Positions 1 to 12,046 of a stretch of DNA of 62,000 nt are shown one piece after another (position 1 is the first letter of the stretch; the number at the start of each line of letters is the position of its first letter). The notes below the pieces were generated by a model that was not told the origin of the DNA, did no database searches, and was given only the letters and a program-made list of their open reading frames with translations. The translations under genes were made by a program, and so were the position numbers. The stretch is from Chrysomallon squamiferum (lineage: Eukaryota; Mollusca; Gastropoda; Neomphalida; Peltospiridae), in the NCBI GenBank assembly GCA_012295275.1, contig CM022677.1, forward strand, positions 7,229,894 through 7,291,893, in the 5' to 3' direction.

Positions 1-144
1 GTCTGTACATAATCTGTTTAAAAGAAAATTACAGTATCAATATAATTATTGCTTATTACCTGGACATAAGACATTTGTTTCACATGCTTCTTGAAGATTT
101 CTCTTCGTATCTGTGCATGTTCATATCTCAAATTTTATTCTAGT

Positions 145-212
145 GTCTCTACCAAATTTCACTACAACTACCCAGTCTCTGAAGTGACCATGCAGACCAG
201 GCACATCAACTG
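145..212 (+). CDS. Internal coding exon, unidentified gene (C-terminal part)
   Basis: The exon follows a strong acceptor (tttattctag) and ends at a strong donor (T|GTAAGC). It enters after two bases of a codon, is open for 22 codons and exits in phase 1. The translation begins VSTKFHYNYPVSEV and ends TMQTRHIN. It joins in frame to the exon at 334-428 if that exon uses its AAG acceptor. I do not recognise the protein. The upstream part of the gene lies outside the window. This is a splice-supported exon call. Confidence 0.6.
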
Positions 213-333
213 TAAGCATGAAATTAAAGAATAAATAAATTAGTATAAAAATAAATATATTAAAAATGAGAATTAAACAGTTTTTAATTGCGCTTGAAAT
301 CTAGTACTGAGATGATTTTCTTTTATGTAGAAG

Positions 334-428
334 TTGAATGTCAGATTAACTTGCCTGCACAAAGCTTAGTGAGTGTTTCAATTGTTCTGCCAGTACAGAA
401 TAGTCTGCTGCTGTCAATACATGAGTTG
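334..428 (+). CDS. Internal coding exon, unidentified gene (C-terminal part)
   Basis: The acceptor is a tandem TAG/AAG (328-333). Using the TAG would create a TAA codon with the T carried from the previous exon, so the AAG is the only productive choice. The reading frame then gives 32 residues including ECQINLPAQSLVSVSIVLPV, mostly hydrophobic and polar beta-like sequence. It ends in phase 0 at TTG|GTGAGG and joins the terminal exon at 658. The family is not recognised. Confidence 0.6.
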
Positions 429-657
429 GTGAGGATCTAATTCCAAGATATATTAATATCTTTAAGACAGGTTATTGATCAGATATGCAAAATTATCTAT
501 GAATTAATGTTATACAGATCATTAAAAATTATTTATACCTCAAAGTATTTGTGTAAACTGTTTAACAAATATAAATTGTTTGACAAGATAAATATATGTA
601 ATTATTTAAAATCATATTACAAAAATTAATTTTTAAAATCTCTAATAATGCTTGCAG

Positions 658-717
658 GAGGCACTGGATTGGAAAATGGATGACAAACAAATAAAAAAGA
701 AAGAAAGAAATGCATAG
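658..717 (+). CDS. Terminal coding exon with stop, unidentified gene
   Basis: The exon follows acceptor cttgcag and reads EALDWKMDDKQIKKKERNA, then TAG at 715-717. The lysine-rich, charged end is typical of a cytosolic C-terminus. Phase 0 entry matches the preceding exon. The 3' UTR would follow, but it runs quickly into GT/GATA simple repeats and no clear poly(A) signal was chosen. Confidence 0.55.
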   Translation, partial: EALDWKMDDKQIKKKERNA

Positions 718-1100
718 CTTAATTTATGTGTGTGTATGTGTATGTGTGTTTTTGTATGCAAATGTGTACAGCAACACACACACCAATGTAAACACAAACC
801 ATGGATTCATATATATTTTTGTATACTCATCAATATTCATCCATTTTCAGAAGCTTACCTCTAGCACACAGTATGTAAGTGCATGCATGCATGTGTGTAT
901 GTGTATGTATGTGTATGCACAGATAGATAGATAGATAGATAGATCAGATAGATCCTGAAGTCACTATCAACAATTGCAATATATGTAACTAGATAAGTTT
1001 CTATATTTTCAGTCAGTAAACAAAAACAATATTTCTTTTTTTAATATTTAATTACCAGTTTAATATTAAAAGCCCCTAGTGCTTGTACAAACTTCAGCCT
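718..1100. other. Presumed 3' UTR / intergenic, simple repeats
   Basis: This stretch holds GT-rich (723-760, 885-920) and GATA (920-945) repeats followed by AT-rich sequence. No exon was found. Confidence 0.5.
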
Positions 1101-1109
1101 GTGTTTATC

Positions 1110-1425
1110 AGTAGCACCACCCATATGCAGGACAGACAGTCGGTGTGTGGGTGACTAGGGCAGGGGGGTGGTTAGGATAAAAACGGGTGAGCTTAGGGTC
1201 CCAGACAGAAAAGCTGAGTTGAACACATGCCCACCCGCCCTACCCCGGAAGCATGGGCTGTCTGCCAGGGGAAAGTGTTCTCAACAATTTTTATCTATCT
1301 GCTCCTGCCCTAGTCCCCTGCATGCCGTCTGTCTGCACCCCCCTGTAGCTTCACAAGCTGTCTGAGGGCGGGGCGGACAGCCGGCGTGAGAGGGACTAGG
1401 GCAGGGGGGCAGGGGGCATGAATTT
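1110..1425. repeat. GC-rich island of direct and inverted repeats
   Basis: A GC-rich patch in otherwise AT-rich DNA. The motif GACTAGGGCAGGGGGG occurs near 1152 and again near 1392, each preceded by a related GGACAG-C-GG(T/C)GTG stretch. An inverted copy (CCTGCCCTAGTCCCCTGCAT) lies near 1305. The guanine runs could form quadruplexes. No gene is supported; the 65-codon ORF here is not convincing. Confidence 0.7.
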
Positions 1426-1728
1426 TATTTCTTAAACTATTTTTTTTATTATTCTGCTGTTACAATCTTCTATTCTGTGAATAATTTTTTTATTAGAATA
1501 ATTTTTTCTTAACTTTGCTGAATAATTAAACAGCATTTCTTTAGAACTTAACTAAACGAATTAAATGAAACAAATCTAAATTAGAAAATATACCATTATT
1601 TTATTTTCCTTTTTCAAAATTTGTTTTGTTTTTGTTAATGCTGTTATCATTATTGTTATATTCATTCCTATTATTAATGGACAACAGAGTTATTTCCCTT
1701 AGACTACTTTGTCTATGAAATTAACTAA

Positions 1729-1735
1729 TTATTAT

Positions 1736-1790
<55 letters not shown>
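1729..1790. repeat. (TAG)n trinucleotide microsatellite
   Basis: About 17 near-perfect TAG repeats follow a short ATT run. Confidence 0.95.
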
Positions 1791-1791
<1 letters not shown>

Positions 1792-2384
1792 TCTCTATTT
1801 GTGCATTCTTAGTTTATTTCATATAATTAAAATGTTTCTTTACTAAAAACTTAATATTTATTCATTCATACTATTCAGAATAAAAATAAGAATTTAAATT
1901 TATTACGAAATTCCGTTTTGATACGTGAAAATTTGTATATGTTATTTATCATGATTAGAGAAAGAGAGATTTGGGTTTCACTACAACTAAGATTGTACGT
2001 TTTCATGAAAATTTCATTTCAATGTAAAAATGTAGTATAAAAATTTCAAATACATGTAAATACTGTTTTTCAGCCTTTTCATACTGACATGTTATTTAAA
2101 TTTCACAGATATAATGATTTCTAGAGCGTGGTATGTAACATCAATTCAGGTGTTCAAAAGTTTAATTAAGTTTGTGTGTGTGTGCGTTTCATCTATCTTT
2201 CAATTTTGTTTGTTTTTATTTTTGTTGTTGATATTATTGCTAACATTGTTATTATTGTTATTGTAGTACATAATTATACTATTTTTATTATTGTTGTTAT
2301 TGCTAATAGTGGTGTTATAGCTGTTGCTTTTGCTGTTGGTTAATGTTGCTTTAGGTAGAATTGTTAATTTTGTGTGGAGAGAAG

Positions 2385-2902
2385 AAAGCGAGTTAGAGAG
2401 AGAGAGAGAGAGAGATAGAGAGAGAAAAAGAGAGAGAGACACACAGAGAGGTACAAAGACAGACAGACAGAGAAAGAGAGACAGAGACACAGAGAGAGGA
2501 AGAGAGACAGATAGACAGAGAGAAAGAGTGAGTCAGAGAGAAAAAGAGAGAGTCAGAGAGACAGAAAGAGGAAGAGGGACAGAGAGAGACAGAGGGAGAA
2601 AGAGGGAGAAAGAGACAGTGAAAAAGAGACAGGGACATAGTAATACAGAGAGATAGAGACAGGGAGAGAGTCAGAAATACTGAGAGAGTCAGAGAGAGAA
2701 AGCGATACACCAGAGAGAAAAAGTGAGATTCAGAGAGAGACAGAGACAGAGGGAGAAAGACAAAAACAAATATACAGAGACAGAGATATAGAGAGAGACC
2801 AAGAAAAGAAAAAGAGAGAGAGACAGAAACAGAGAGAGAGAAAAGAGAGACAGAGATAGAGAAAGAGAGAAAAGAGAGACAGTGATAGAGAGAAAGAGAG
2901 TC

Positions 2903-2939
<37 letters not shown>

Positions 2940-2940
2940 A
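2385..2940. repeat. Long imperfect polypurine (GAGA-rich) tract
   Basis: About 550 bases almost entirely of A and G on the plus strand with scattered C and T, built from GAGA, GACA and GAAA blocks. ORFs across it on either strand (Arg/Glu-rich or Ser/Leu-rich) are translation of the repeat, not genes. Such tracts can adopt triplex DNA. Confidence 0.9.
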
Positions 2941-2944
2941 AGAG

Positions 2945-3035
2945 ACTAACCATTAACAAAAAACTAACCATTAACCAAACACTAGCATTTAACAAATACT
3001 AACCATTGACCAAATACTAACCATTAGTAACATCC
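2945..3035. repeat. Short tandem repeat, unit about ACTAACCATTAACAAAT
   Basis: Four to five diverged copies of a 17-18 base unit containing ACTAACCATT directly follow the polypurine tract. Confidence 0.75.
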
Positions 3036-3127
3036 CCTATGTGTACTAAACCTCACCAGGGTGTAGGGATGGCAACATTTCCAAAGGGAATGGCTAATTA
3101 GTACATTAATATAATAACATTTAATTG

Positions 3128-3480
3128 GTTAGATAGATAGACAGATAGACAGATTATGATAGATAAATAGAAATACCTACATACAGAGATAGTTACTGAA
3201 GATAGATGAACAGATGGATACATAGGGTATTGCTACTTTTCCTAATTTCGAATTAATTTGAAATATATTTGTTTTATTTCATCATCAGTTTCTCTGGCTA
3301 TTTGTCTATCTATGTATCTGTCTGTTTGTTGATCAACCTGTGGTGTAGCTTAATGTTATTACCTGTCTAGCTAACCATTTATTCATTGCTATATCCATTT
3401 ACCTATCTATCCTCTGTCTGTCTGTTTATAACTATATCTATCTATCTATCTATCTATTTATTTATTTATATAATTATCTC
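3128..3480. repeat. GATA and CTAT simple repeats
   Basis: Interrupted GATA/GACA repeats (3128-3230) and CTAT/CTGT repeats (about 3300-3475) flank unique AT-rich sequence. Confidence 0.8.
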
Positions 3481-3530
3481 TCATTCTCTGAAAAATCATA
3501 CAGGGCATACTTCACACTTCATACACACAG

Positions 3531-3607
3531 GGCAGAGTTACCTCAAAAGTCTTCCAAGCTGGTCAAGAAAATCCTTGGAAATGCTGGAGCCAAAGTTTGT
3601 GCTGATG
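3531..3607 (+). CDS. Isolated internal coding exon, unidentified gene
   Basis: The exon lies between acceptor tacacacag and donor GATG|GTATGA. It is 77 nt, phase 2 in and phase 1 out. The open frame is lysine-rich: AELPQKSSKLVKKILGNAG then AKVCADG. No partner exon on this strand was found nearby, so it belongs to a gene with long introns or is an orphan fragment. The residue mix and paired splice sites argue for real coding sequence. The family is not recognised. Confidence 0.5.
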
Positions 3608-4154
3608 GTATGATAGCTATATTTATACAACTATTTTGTTTTATGTATTAGTCTCTGTTTCTTACTATTATTTCACGATCAGGCAATTTTGTGGATTTTG
3701 TACATTCCCCTTTTTTTAGCCAGATTTATCTAAATAAACAAATATAGAAATAAAAATTAATAAAATAAAAATAACAATAACAATAAATAAAAAAAATAAG
3801 CATCAAGCTTATTATTCTAAATCTTAAATAACTAATGTTTAAATAACTAATGTTTACCTATTCCAGGCTAGAAGCATATTATTAATTTCACAATAAAATC
3901 TTTGGGAAGAAATATCTCAGCCATGGAAAATTATTATAAATTATCAATGAATTACACTTTAACAATGTTGTAATGCTGACTTTATTTATCTGGATAAGCA
4001 GCAAAAAAGTAACTTTAAAACGACTAAATCCTTTGCCTGAGCAAACCTTATAATTAATGAGTTAAGCCATTACAAGCCCTGCATTCATATGTAATGTACA
4101 TGTACTTAAACACATTACTATTATTTATTATTATAAAACACTGATACCACTTAC

Positions 4155-4248
4155 TTCAGAACAGTTTTCTGTTTTACTGACTTCCTCTGTCTGTCTAGTA
4201 TCAGAATCAGATGAATTTGTCATCTTCAGGGTTTTTTCTCACAATCAC
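4155..4248 (-). CDS. C-terminal exon of unidentified minus-strand gene
   Basis: On the minus strand the exon begins after ttttgcag. If joined directly to exon 6641-6692 (phase 0) it reads VIVRKNPEDDKFI and stops. If joined through the exon at 5868-5928 (phase 1) it reads GDCEKKP and stops. A donor-like GAA|GTAAGT closes the block at 4155. A third frame starts with ATG (MTNSSDSDTRQTEEVSK) and is open to that donor, so an alternative role as a 5' exon of another transcript is possible. Confidence 0.45.
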
Positions 4249-5648
4249 CTGCAAAACCAGAAAGAGATTTATTTTCAGCTTGCACAATTAAATTTGCAAA
4301 ACAAGATTACATTTTAGCAATTTTGGAAGTAAAGCTGGATTAGCCACAATTAACTAACTCAAAATTGTTTCCAGCTTACAGTATGTTTTATCTGTATTCA
4401 TTTTTATTTCATCTTTAATCTTCAACTTCTATAATGATCTAACAGACTGTTTTGGCAGGTATCCCAGCTATTATTATAATATATGATCCTAAAATTGGGA
4501 TAGAATTATATCTCATAGGAAAAAACAAATTTATAAATAAAAGTTAAAGAAAGGCGTTAATCCCAAATCTGCACTAATTACTTCTGCTAGTTAGATTCTT
4601 CAATGGAATGAACGTCAGATCTATATCTGATGGATGCTATTAATTTAAATGTTATGATATACATGCAGAGAAGTTTTGAATGCCTGTATTTAAAAAAATA
4701 TATATATAAATAAATTAAATATTAAAAATAAAATTAAAAACTAAATATAAATAAAATTTGTCTGAAAGCTTGCATTTTAAACTTTTATTCGCAGTTGTAA
4801 AATTACTTAAAGTAAAAAAACAAACAAATAAAGCATTTTCTAATAACCTAACAAACTGAAGAGGCAAATTTTAACATAATATAACCAAACTGATTAAAAC
4901 AAAAAACAGATGAATACAGAAATGTGACTGTACAAATTATTTATATTTTAATTACAATGAAAATAAATTTCAACTTTACAAACAAACAAACAACAAAACA
5001 CAAAATTTATTATATGGCCTGAAAAATAATATTAATTTATTGGTATCTAAGTATCATTCTATGAATTCTATGAAAAAATAAATAAATATATATTCAAAAT
5101 AGCTAACCTGAAATATATTTTCAATGATATATTTATCTAATTATATAAATATAAAACAACTTCCAGTAAGATATAACATGGAATTAAACAAACAAACGAT
5201 TACATTTTCTTTGATATATTATTATAAAATTATTACCAGTATGAAAAAGGAATATTTATTTCCTAATTAAATTTTAATTATTAATTTCTTAATAAAAAAA
5301 TTAAGGCAAACAACTGTCCTTGAGCTTATACTTTGAAGTTATATCCTTGATATTATTAAAATTCTATATTCTGCTGGAATTTTTAAAAACATTTCATATT
5401 TTATTATACCGTAATAAAATTGATGTGATGATGACATCTGTTTTAAAAAGATTATTAAGTTTTGCTATGTTTGTGCAAGTCATAACTTTACTTAAAAACT
5501 GTTAAGGTTTATTATGACAAAAAGTGCAAGAATTGGTAACATTTTTTATAAAAACATTATAGATTTCCTTAATTGTTAGGATCAACATTGAGTATTAATA
5601 AACTATATGATATAAAAATACAGTTTTGTCTTAACACAAAAATTTGTC

Positions 5649-5750
<102 letters not shown>

Positions 5751-5867
5751 TATATATTAGCATTAGCATAATCACCACCACTATTATCATAATAATTACT
5801 GTTACTATGTTTTCTTAGATGCTCATTACTAAGAACTGACAGGTAATAATATGAAAAGATAGTTCAC

Positions 5868-5928
5868 CTTCTGTGTATTGCCTTGACATCTCCAGAGCTT
5901 TTCCAAATGATGCAGCTGTTGCATAACC
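5868..5928 (-). CDS. Possible cassette exon, minus-strand gene
   Basis: The donor is CAGAAG|GTGAAC; the acceptor is one of two AAG sites 7 nt apart (exon end 5928 or 5935) after a long pyrimidine run. Using 5928, phase 0 entry reads GYATAASFGKALEMSRQYTE and exits in phase 1. Its inclusion changes the frame of the last exon, so it would switch the C-terminus. No function is recognised. Confidence 0.45.
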
Positions 5929-6640
5929 CTTTAGCCTTTAGGAAAGAAAGAAAAAAAAAAAAAATATGAAATTACATTCCTGTATAAAATTATGTGATCA
6001 ACCAAGCTTTTAAAATATAATTCTAATTTTGTTACTGATGTTGATATATATATAATATAAATATATAGTTTTCTCTCTGTTTTACTAATTTCCTGTAGTA
6101 CATTACATATTTAAAATGATTATACACAAATCAAAGCTGAACATAACCTTAAGAAAAGATATTTGTTTTTTAAACATTTTCTCTATTAATCCTTAAATTC
6201 ACCATCTTTAAATATAATCGTCAAACTGCTGTAGTGTTGATAAGAAAATAGGAGAGTGAAAATAAATAAATATATGTTTTGCTAGTTAATATTGTCAGTA
6301 ATAGTAACGTGTGAACACAGAAAGTGAAGGTATGTTTGTTATACTTGATAAATCTAAAAAGTGTTTTATTTAACTGATTAAAAAGCTCATTTTGATTTTT
6401 ATTAAGACCAATAGTAAATAAATAAATGAAATGCACAACAATTAATGTTTTTACTTTAGTAAAAATTGAGAAGGAAAAATGCCTATTGTTAACCAAACTT
6501 ACAAAAACATATTTCTTAACAATTACTGGCTAATGATCATGTACTTAAAATAAATAATCATCATTCTTATCTATTAATTTTATTTTACTATGATCATGTG
6601 TGAAAACTTGATAGCAAAACATAATTAAATCTTTACTTAC

Positions 6641-6692
6641 CTTTTCACTGCTACCATTTTCTGCATATTCAGCAGGCTTATTGTCATCCATT
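6641..6692 (-). CDS. Internal coding exon, minus-strand gene
   Basis: Acceptor tgtttcag and donor AAG|GTAAGTA are both strong. The frame reads MDDNKPAEYAENGSSEK after completing an Arg codon from exon 7035-7151, and exits in phase 0. The segment is acidic, polar and disordered-looking, as in a cytoplasmic tail or linker. Confidence 0.6.
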
Positions 6693-7034
6693 CTGAAACA
6701 AAAATAAAAGGATAATAAATCCAATAAGTCAGTAGGCAATTTAAATATTTTGGAAAAACACAAAGAATTACTAAGAAATGTATTTAAAATAATTTAAAAA
6801 AAAGGTTATTCATTGCAAATGCAGCTGGATGTTTTACGGAGTTCACTGACAGGTTTCATACAGCAATGCAGTCACAAGAAGGGAAGGACCTCTGCCTGTT
6901 ACACTTACTGTGGTACAATGAAATACAAATTCACTACCTAAATCTTATTGTTTTAGTTTAAGCAGCTGCATATCACCATGATGAAAATCTAAATAAGTGG
7001 AGAAAAGAAAACAAAGAAATAAAAGCTTAGCTAC

Positions 7035-7151
7035 CTTGTCAAAGTATTTGGCATTGTAATGTTTATTATGGGTGAAACACTGCCATTATCACCTTGACCA
7101 TCACAGTGACCAGTGTCTTCCTCGATCAAGGTTGATAATTTTATTGAGTGT
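7035..7151 (-). CDS. Internal coding exon, minus-strand gene
   Basis: 117 nt between acceptor attttcag and donor ACAAG|GTAGCT. Open in one frame: HSIKLSTLIEEDTGHCDGQG, then DNGSVSPIINITMPNTLT. It exits in phase 2 and joins exon 6641-6692 without breaking frame, which supports both calls. The sequence looks disordered and has no recognised domain. Confidence 0.6.
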
Positions 7152-8623
7152 CTGAAAATGTAAGCTGTATGTTATTTAAGAGTTTGCGTTGAAAAATAAA
7201 TGATTTAGGAAAACAAAAAATGGACAGACACAGAAAAAGAATATCAATTTTAAGGATTACATTCTGTAACAACCATAAAATAAAAAAGACCACAACATTT
7301 AGTGCAAAACTACTTAAAATTCTATAATAAATACAAAAATGTTAATAACTATTTCTGTGTAACCTTTTCATAAACAGTGTAACTTTTAGTCACCACAGAA
7401 AATATATTAATATTTTTGGTTTCTCTGTTTCATCAATCAGCTTATATGTTTTTACTGCAAAATATTTTTAAATGCAGACCTTTCAAACAAAAATGAAATT
7501 TTATTCTTCTTATTCAAATATTTTCACTGACCATTTCTGATAAATGATTTAATTAGACTTTCTAATAATTACTGACACATATACAAGTATTGAACCTAAG
7601 CAGGTTTTTCATTCTTAAATAACATTCATAAAAGTATTATTATCAGATATTAACAGCTGTACATCAACCAGATAATTTTTGAAATATACTTTTTTTCTAT
7701 TAATTAAAATAAAAAAAAATGTACTTATCTAACAATACAATAAGAGGAGTTTTAAAGACAAGACTATTCCTAGGAAAAACATACTTAATGATACTATATG
7801 TCTATCACTGTGGGTTGAATGTAAAAATAAAACTAATATTTTCTTACCCATTTCTGTATTTTAAATTGATACATCAAATCAGTTCATGACAATTTGTCTT
7901 CAATGTGTCCAATTATAACATTTGCTGTCTTAATCCAGCCCTATTTTAATTCTTTTTCAAAAGATCTGAACCCCAGTAATCAGTCTAATAATATAAAAAT
8001 ATTCAATTAATAAATCTTTAAAAATATAATCAATAACTGGCTTTGTGCATTACTCTTATTAGGATATGTTGTTGTTGTTTTTATTAAAAAGAAATATCTC
8101 AATATTGATACAATGACTTATTTTTATATTAAAAGTTTTATTTCTCGTTTTATTATTGTTGTTATTGCATGATAGTTTCAGAATAAAATAATAATTAAAA
8201 TAGCTTTATCTTTTTATTGTTGTTGTTATTGTACATATTTTTAGAATTATACTAAATATTATTAAAATAATTTTATTTAACTTTTATTGTTGTTTTTGTA
8301 GTTATTAATGGATCATATTTTAGGATTATGTTAAATATTATTAAAATAGTTTTATTTTCATTTTTTATTGTTTTTGTTCTTGTCATACTTTGGTCTATGT
8401 GGATCAAAAAAGGGAGGGAATCAAGAATCCACTGTTGACATGAATTCATGTAAGTAAAATGAAATAGACTGTAAATGTTCCTTCTATCTTACTGCCTGTT
8501 TTTCAATGAATCCATTGGTATGTATATTTGTCTATTTATCTGCCCATCAAACTCTAAGTAAATAAATGAATCACTCACACTATGTGGATCCAAACATTCC
8601 TCTAAATTCTTTTCCATGCATCC

Positions 8624-8706
<83 letters not shown>

Positions 8707-9566
8707 ATATAGATATATACAGACACACACACACATACATACAAACATGCATATGAAGATATATACATTAACTCCTCCTTTCAATAACCATCAGTAAATC
8801 ATCTGTCCATATCTGCTGCTACCTCCAAGCATAACTACCTTACAACCTGTTTCTGTATGTCTGTCCATTTATAACACAAGCACACTCTCATTCACATATG
8901 TTCTAGCACATCTAACACATGTACCTGCACTTCCATATACATGTAGTTACCCATCTTCCTATCCATCACTCTCTCTCTCTTTGGATCTATCCATCAACCT
9001 GCTGAGTTATCTATCTATACACAAACCTATCTATCTACCTACCTATCTGCTTCTTCTATCTTATCTAGTTTTCTTTTATCTTGTCCGTTCATGCATGTAG
9101 CAACACATAACCATCCACCAACCATCTACCCAACTCCCTGCCTACCTACACATCTAACTATGTCTACATACCTACATTACAAACTGTCTTTCTGTTTGTC
9201 CATCTACAAACAAACTGTATCTATATAACTTTATATATTTTCTTTCACACTTTAAAAATCTGATTATTCCATTTTTACCGTCTAACTGTTTCTCATGCAG
9301 TCTGTATAATCTACATCTATGTATTAATCCATCATCCACCTTTCCATCTATCTGTTCATCTGTCAGTGTTTATAGACATTTTTTAAACTTTTTATTGAAG
9401 TTAAAATAAACAATGTTTATCACTTAACCTGTTCTATAATTCTAAATATACAGTGAGCTTCTCTTTAAAGTAAATATTTTGAAATTATCTCTCAGATTCA
9501 GTTATCTGATATACCTTTACCTTCACCCTATTTTCTCTAATAAATTTATTTAAAAAGGGCACTTAC
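7152..9566. other. Intron / intergenic with microsatellites
   Basis: AT-rich sequence with a (CT)n(AT)n microsatellite at 8627-8700 and scattered CTAT-type repeats at 8980-9350. I found no exon linking 9567-9713 (phase 0 exit) to 7035-7151 (phase 2 entry). At least one exon is missing from the model, or two genes are present. Confidence 0.5.
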
Positions 9567-9713
9567 CTGGAAACCCATCCATCTTTCTTCATATCTACTG
9601 TGCTTCTTGTTTACAATAAAAGTTGATTTAAACTTTACACCTCTTCTTTTCAATATCAGTCTGTGATGTAGATAATGACACATCTCCTTAATTTCAGGTG
9701 TTCTCACTTCTTC
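9567..9713 (-). CDS. Coding exon, unidentified minus-strand gene
   Basis: 147 nt, phase 0 to phase 0, 49 codons. The donor TTCCAG|GTAAGT is strong; the acceptor is an AAG after a T-rich tract. The translation begins EEVRTPEIKEMCHYLHHRLI, continues LKRRGVKFKSTFIVNKKHSR and ends YEERWMGFQ. It is basic and His-rich and looks folded rather than repeat-derived. It may be an upstream exon of the gene at 4155-7151. Family not recognised. Confidence 0.6.
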
Positions 9714-10128
9714 CTTTTTAACAGAAAAACAACCAAAAAAAAAACAGTTTACTTCACTTTTCACTATGGACGGTGCTTTTTATGAAGTTAAAATTGAGAT
9801 TTATCAGCTTTCCAAAAACTTAAATAAGGAGAAAGTAATAACACATTAAAAATATTTTTTCTCTTAGTAAGTGTCCCATTAATTATGGACTGTGAAGAAT
9901 GTATATTTTACTCAATTTACTTTTTCACTGTTGATATCAAATTATTATACTCTTATTACACCATACATTTTTTAAAATAAGTTTTTATTTTTTATTGTGA
10001 ATGAAACTGGTTTGGAAAATCAATATTTATATATTTTCCATTGTTAATAATGAAAAATTCATAGATTGTTCAGTATTACTTTTCATATTGCATTCTTATT
10101 TATTTATTTATTTATTTAAAATTTTCTG

Positions 10129-10175
<47 letters not shown>

Positions 10176-10310
10176 TAATTAATTAATTAATAAAATTAAA
10201 TTTAAAAAAAGTTTGTTGAGTTTAAATTTCTGTTGTTTTAGAAAATGAGATCTGATATAAACACTATAATCTTAGAGGTCCTTAGTTCCGAATCGTGAGC
10301 ATTTACAATC

Positions 10311-10349
<39 letters not shown>

Positions 10350-11038
10350 TTTCTGTTTATGATGCCTACCCTTGATGTCATTAACATTATTAATAAGTGA
10401 ATATTTCTTATCAGCGAATTCAAAATTGTCTGTTATCATTTAATAGTAAACGAAGATTAAAATGTTTTCTAGCAGACGCGAAGTGACGTGCGAGTCGGAA
10501 ATGAGTCTCGATTACGATATTAGTTTCAAGCCATCAAAAAGAAAAAAGACTAATTTCGGAGGCTAAGACAAAATAAAAACGTTTTTCTTTTTATACTCTT
10601 TAATACTGTTAAATCTCGTTAAAACATTAACCTCTTATTTCTTGATATCACTGTAAGATTGTCGTTTAACTAACAGAAAACTACATTAATTTCTCCTGTA
10701 TTTCTAACATATTTTTTTTTAAAAAGTGTTCTGCTACCATTACAGCCGTTTATAAGATAAAACTGATATTCAGATAAAGAAAAAATATATTAGCTTACTT
10801 TATCACATTCTGACCAAATTTTCAGCCATAATTTGAGATAACGGCAGTTATCTTTGAGTTACAAGCAGCTGAGCCAAAAATTACGTGATATTTTTATTAA
10901 GAATTCCCGTCTTTTGCAATCATAATATTAAAATAGATAGTGTTCGTGGGAAGTGATGTTATATTTTATATGGCAATAAATATGTAATCGTTAAAGGAGA
11001 AGGATTATTTTAAGAAATATCTAGAAATACAGATTAAT
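9714..11038. other. Non-coding, AT-rich with microsatellites
   Basis: Contains (AAT)n at 10130-10173, a TTAA run and a poly-T tract at 10311-10348. A CpG-containing patch at 10470-10560 includes a 21-codon ORF that I do not trust. Confidence 0.5.
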
Positions 11039-11299
11039 GTGCAGTGGGGTGCAGAGGTCTGGTGATGCCCGGGGTCAACTCCTTGGTGGTATGCCACAAG
11101 GAATCAAGGCCTAGTACCAATAAATATTTTGAGAAAGGAAGATATTTTGAATATGTAAAAACAAAATAAAATAAAATAAACGCTTTATTGATTTAAATAC
11201 AAATCAACCAATTTTATCAACCTCTTTTCTCTGATTGGATGTTCTCCCCATTTGGATGCCCGGGGCCACAGACCTTCGCCCCACCCCCATCCGCTGCAC
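11039..11299. mobile_element. MITE-like hairpin element
   Basis: Imperfect terminal inverted repeats: GTGCAGTGGGGTGCAGAGGT at the left and the complement of a matching stretch ending CCGCTGCAC at the right. Both arms carry GATGCCCGGGG-like inner sequence. The interior is AT-rich and non-coding. TTAAT occurs just outside both ends but not at equal distance, so the target duplication is uncertain. Confidence 0.55.
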
Positions 11300-12046
11300 G
11301 CTGTTAATATGCCTTTAATTATACTGGTAGAGACTGCACAGGAAAAAGTTACGGGGTCTGAGAAAAAGGAAATATTTAATTCTAAACAGCATTAACGTGA
11401 TATCTTCATAAGATGAATCATTTTCTGCAGATAACTTAAGACAATAATATCAGCGCTCCACCGCCATGTAAAATATATTGAAAAATATTTAGTATTTCTT
11501 CTATAATGTCCTTTTTAAATTAACAATCTTACAGTTATGTAATTCTAATTCTATTATCTGCACTATAAATTATATCTTCCTGCATGGTAAGCCTAGAAGA
11601 TACAAATATATTAACGTGATATTTGACTGTAGTTCTCTACAAATTACTGTTAGTAGCTGATTTTAATGTAATAACGAATATTCTGTTAGGAATACTATTA
11701 CGGTGAGGATTTTTACACGGCGTAATGAAAAAAGAGTTTTGTAGTTTACATGATATTTTAGATATTTAGATATTTAGGATTTCTTCGATAACATTCCTTT
11801 TTACAGTTACGCAGATCTAACACTACACTCTAAATTACAAAAAAAGGTGAAGCAGTAATATTAACCGAATATTCAAAAAAAAACCCAAAACCCAGCTGTT
11901 TCCAGACTAACGTCTTTTGTCTTATTAACATAACTAGATTATAGAAGTGATATAAAAAAAGAAATTATATTGATAATTATAGATTATGCTGATAACGTTT
12001 ATTTTATTCGGTCACTGATATTATAATTACTCCTCATACTTTCACC

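Noticed and set aside
60-127. Minus-strand open segment AQIRREIFKKHVKQMSYVQ with a good donor
   Set aside because: The acceptor side is purine-rich and lacks a convincing splice site; an in-frame stop lies just upstream, and it sits beside the better supported plus-strand exon at 145-212.
2200-2995. Long Ser/Leu-rich or Arg/Glu-rich ORFs
   Set aside because: They are translations of the GAGA/CTCT tract on each strand.
10501-10567. Short ORF MSLDYDISFKPSKRKKTNFGG
   Set aside because: No splice donor, no homologue recognised, stops after 21 codons.
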